From Paraburkholderia fungorum (GTDB lineage Bacteria > Pseudomonadota > Gammaproteobacteria > Burkholderiales > Burkholderiaceae), in the NCBI RefSeq assembly GCF_902833645.1, contig NZ_CADFGE010000001.1, positions 1,426,001 to 1,490,000 on the forward strand: a DNA stretch of 64,000 nt, given 5' to 3'. Shown here one piece after another: positions 62,619 through 64,000 of this stretch. Within the stretch, counting starts at the first letter, position 1, and each line of letters begins with the position of its first letter. Below the pieces are notes generated by a model. The model had not been told where the DNA came from and did not search any database. It was given only the letters and a program-made list of their open reading frames with translations. Position numbers and translations under genes: made by a program.

Positions 62619-63854
62619 ATGACTGCCGCTTCTTCTTCTGCCACCGAGACCTGTGAACCCGCCAGGCGTGGCTATGCGGGACGCGCGCTGATCGCGTCGG
62701 TGCTCGGTTACGCGATGGACGGCTTCGATCTGCTGATCCTCGGTTTCATGTTGCCGGTCATTGCTGCGGATCTGCATCTGAGTTCAGCACAAGCAGGTTC
62801 GCTTGTGACGTGGACCTTGATTGGGGCTGTCGCCGGCGGCCTGATTTTTGGCGTTTTAAGCGACTATTTTGGCCGCGTGCGGATGCTGACGTGGACGATT
62901 CTGATCTTTGCCATATTCACCGGCCTCTGTGCGTTGGCGCAAGGCTATACCGACCTGCTGGCTTATCGAACCATCGCCGGCATTGGTCTGGGCGGTGAGT
63001 TCGGCATCGGCATGACGCTGGTGGCCGAAGCGTGGCCCGCGTCGCAACGGGCCCGCGTGTCGTCGTATGTCGGGCTGGGATGGCAGCTTGGAGTGCTGGC
63101 GGCCGCGTTGCTGACGCCGCTGCTGCTGCCGATGATTGGCTGGCGCGGTATGTTCGCGCTTGGACTGCTGCCTGCCGTGGTGTCGTTTTTCGTGCGGCGC
63201 AGCGTTGAGGAACCGGCACTGTTCACCGAACGCGTTGCGCGTGGCATGCGCAAGCTGCCGCTCAAGCTGCTGGTGGCCGACGCACGCACCACGCGCGCCA
63301 GCATCGGCGTGGCGATTCTCTGTTCAGTCCAGAACTTCGGCTATTACGGGCTGATGATCTGGCTTCCGAGCTATTTGTCGAAGACCTTCGGTTATTCGTT
63401 GACCAAATCCGGTGTGTGGACAGCCGTGACGGTTCTCGGCATGGCGGCTGGCATCTGGCTGTTCGGCATGGCCGCCGACCGGTTCGGCCGCAAGCCCACG
63501 TTCCTGTTCTACCAGGTGGGCGCGGTGGTGATGGTATTCGTCTACGCGCATCTGACAACGCCGATGGCGCTGCTGATCGGCGGCGCGGCAATGGGCGTGT
63601 TCGTGAACGGGATGATCGGTGGCTACGGCGCGCTGATTTCCGAGCTTTATCCCACCGATGCGCGGGCCACCGCGCAGAACGTACTGTTCAACGTCGGCCG
63701 GGCGGTCGGCGGTTTCGGGCCGGTGGTCGTAGGCGCATTGGCCGCGCGCTATTCGTTCGGCGCCGCGCTCGTTTTGCTCGCGTCGATTTATCTACTCGAC
63801 GTCTTCGCAACGCTTTTTCTGATTCCCGAACGACGCGGCGCCGAACTCGAATGA
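62619..63854 (+). CDS. MFS transporter, aromatic acid/organic acid:proton symporter type
   Basis: The ~411-residue protein has 12 membrane helices. SVLGYAMDGFDLLILGFMLPVIAADLHLS is the AAHS/metabolite:H+ symporter start with the DGFD motif. Loop 2-3 reads GVLSDYFGRVRML, and loop 8-9 AADRFGRKPTF. EFGIGMTLVAEAWPASQRARVS is the conserved loop 4 region. The substrate is probably a sialate-, benzoate- or shikimate-like acid, but this is not decided by sequence. ATG 62619 is the chosen start; two earlier in-frame ATGs exist at 62598 and 62610. The last 146 bases of the window hold no recognisable gene. Confidence 0.9.
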   Translation: MTAASSSATETCEPARRGYAGRALIASVLGYAMDGFDLLILGFMLPVIAADLHLSSAQAGSLVTWTLIGAVAGGLIFGVLSDYFGRVRMLTWTILIFAIFTGLCALAQGYTDLLAYRTIAGIGLGGEFGIGMTLVAEAWPASQRARVSSYVGLGWQLGVLAAALLTPLLLPMIGWRGMFALGLLPAVVSFFVRRSVEEPALFTERVARGMRKLPLKLLVADARTTRASIGVAILCSVQNFGYYGLMIWLPSYLSKTFGYSLTKSGVWTAVTVLGMAAGIWLFGMAADRFGRKPTFLFYQVGAVVMVFVYAHLTTPMALLIGGAAMGVFVNGMIGGYGALISELYPTDARATAQNVLFNVGRAVGGFGPVVVGALAARYSFGAALVLLASIYLLDVFATLFLIPERRGAELE

Positions 63855-64000
63855 CGTGTGCTCGACGCCCTCGCAGCGGTGAGCGGAATGGCCACTGGAT
63901 GCGGCGCCGCAGCATTGCCGGCGCCTGTTTCGCTGGTGGCGAGCCGCGTTAACCAGTCAGTGCATCGACTCGTTCGGGGTGTACACTGATCGACCCGCGT

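Overview
The window is high-GC DNA with the gene content and order of a Burkholderiaceae chromosome, most likely Paraburkholderia or Burkholderia. Pointers to this are an S-adenosylhomocysteine (SAH) riboswitch in front of ahcY, two DUF2957 lipoproteins, a DUF6723 protein, a type 2 ArgC, and an intergenic inverted repeat that I recall from Paraburkholderia genomes. This is mostly core chromosome. I see no prophage, insertion sequence, CRISPR array, rRNA or tRNA gene.

Layout. 1-4.9 kb: a LysR regulator cut by the window edge, a family 2 glycosyltransferase, then the methyl-cycle cluster (SAH riboswitch, ahcY, a small membrane protein, metF) closed by a strong terminator. 5.1-13.9 kb: a dipeptide-type ABC transporter with two tandem substrate-binding proteins (dppA-dppA-dppB-dppC-dppD-dppF) and a TraB/GumN protein overlapping its end. 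13.9-21.2 kb: a decayed BrnA-type antitoxin remnant, a TPR-glycosyltransferase protein, and a 5-oxoproline operon (pxpB-pxpC-pxpA, DUF969, DUF979) facing a MarR-like regulator across an AT-rich promoter with two identical 11-bp repeats 21 bp apart. 21.2-34.7 kb: housekeeping genes for folate, peptidoglycan and tRNA maturation (5-formyl-THF cyclo-ligase, slt, NDUFA9-like protein, GST, cca, midA-like, SDR, folB, ttcA, glmU, glmS), interrupted by a roughly 710-bp inverted-repeat element after cca.

34.7-44.8 kb: small secreted or hypothetical proteins, a GST with a divergent WYL regulator around a perfect operator-like palindrome, a secreted phosphoesterase plus di-haem cytochrome c peroxidase pair, a small lytic transglycosylase, a DUF2242 lipoprotein, and a 548-bp AT-rich gap with two perfect DnaA boxes followed by two tiny overlapping genes. 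44.8-50.5 kb: an OmpR-type two-component system divergent from a MipA/OmpV outer-membrane protein with 10-bp tandem repeats between them, an acyl-thioester-reductase-like protein, an IclR regulator and a small basic secreted protein. 50.6-58 kb: a Mut7-C protein, a beta-hydroxyacid dehydrogenase, a LysE exporter, a candidate 60-nt small RNA with two C/U-rich anti-Shine-Dalgarno repeats, an OmpW porin and two DUF2957 lipoproteins. 58-64 kb: argC, WrbA, a YbhB-like protein, an orphan NarL/RcsB-type response regulator, pyrE and an MFS transporter.

Coherent systems are the SAH-sensing methyl cycle (ahcY/metF), peptide uptake with two binding proteins, 5-oxoproline uptake and hydrolysis, and UDP-GlcNAc synthesis (glmU/glmS). 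I did not find a clearly new multi-gene defence or biosynthetic system. The signals most worth a second look are the candidate anti-SD small RNA at 53.6 kb, the DnaA-box gap at 42.9-43.2 kb, the large inverted repeat at 26.8-27.5 kb, and the repeat-bearing promoters of several regulators. Start codons were chosen by reading ribosome-binding sites by eye.
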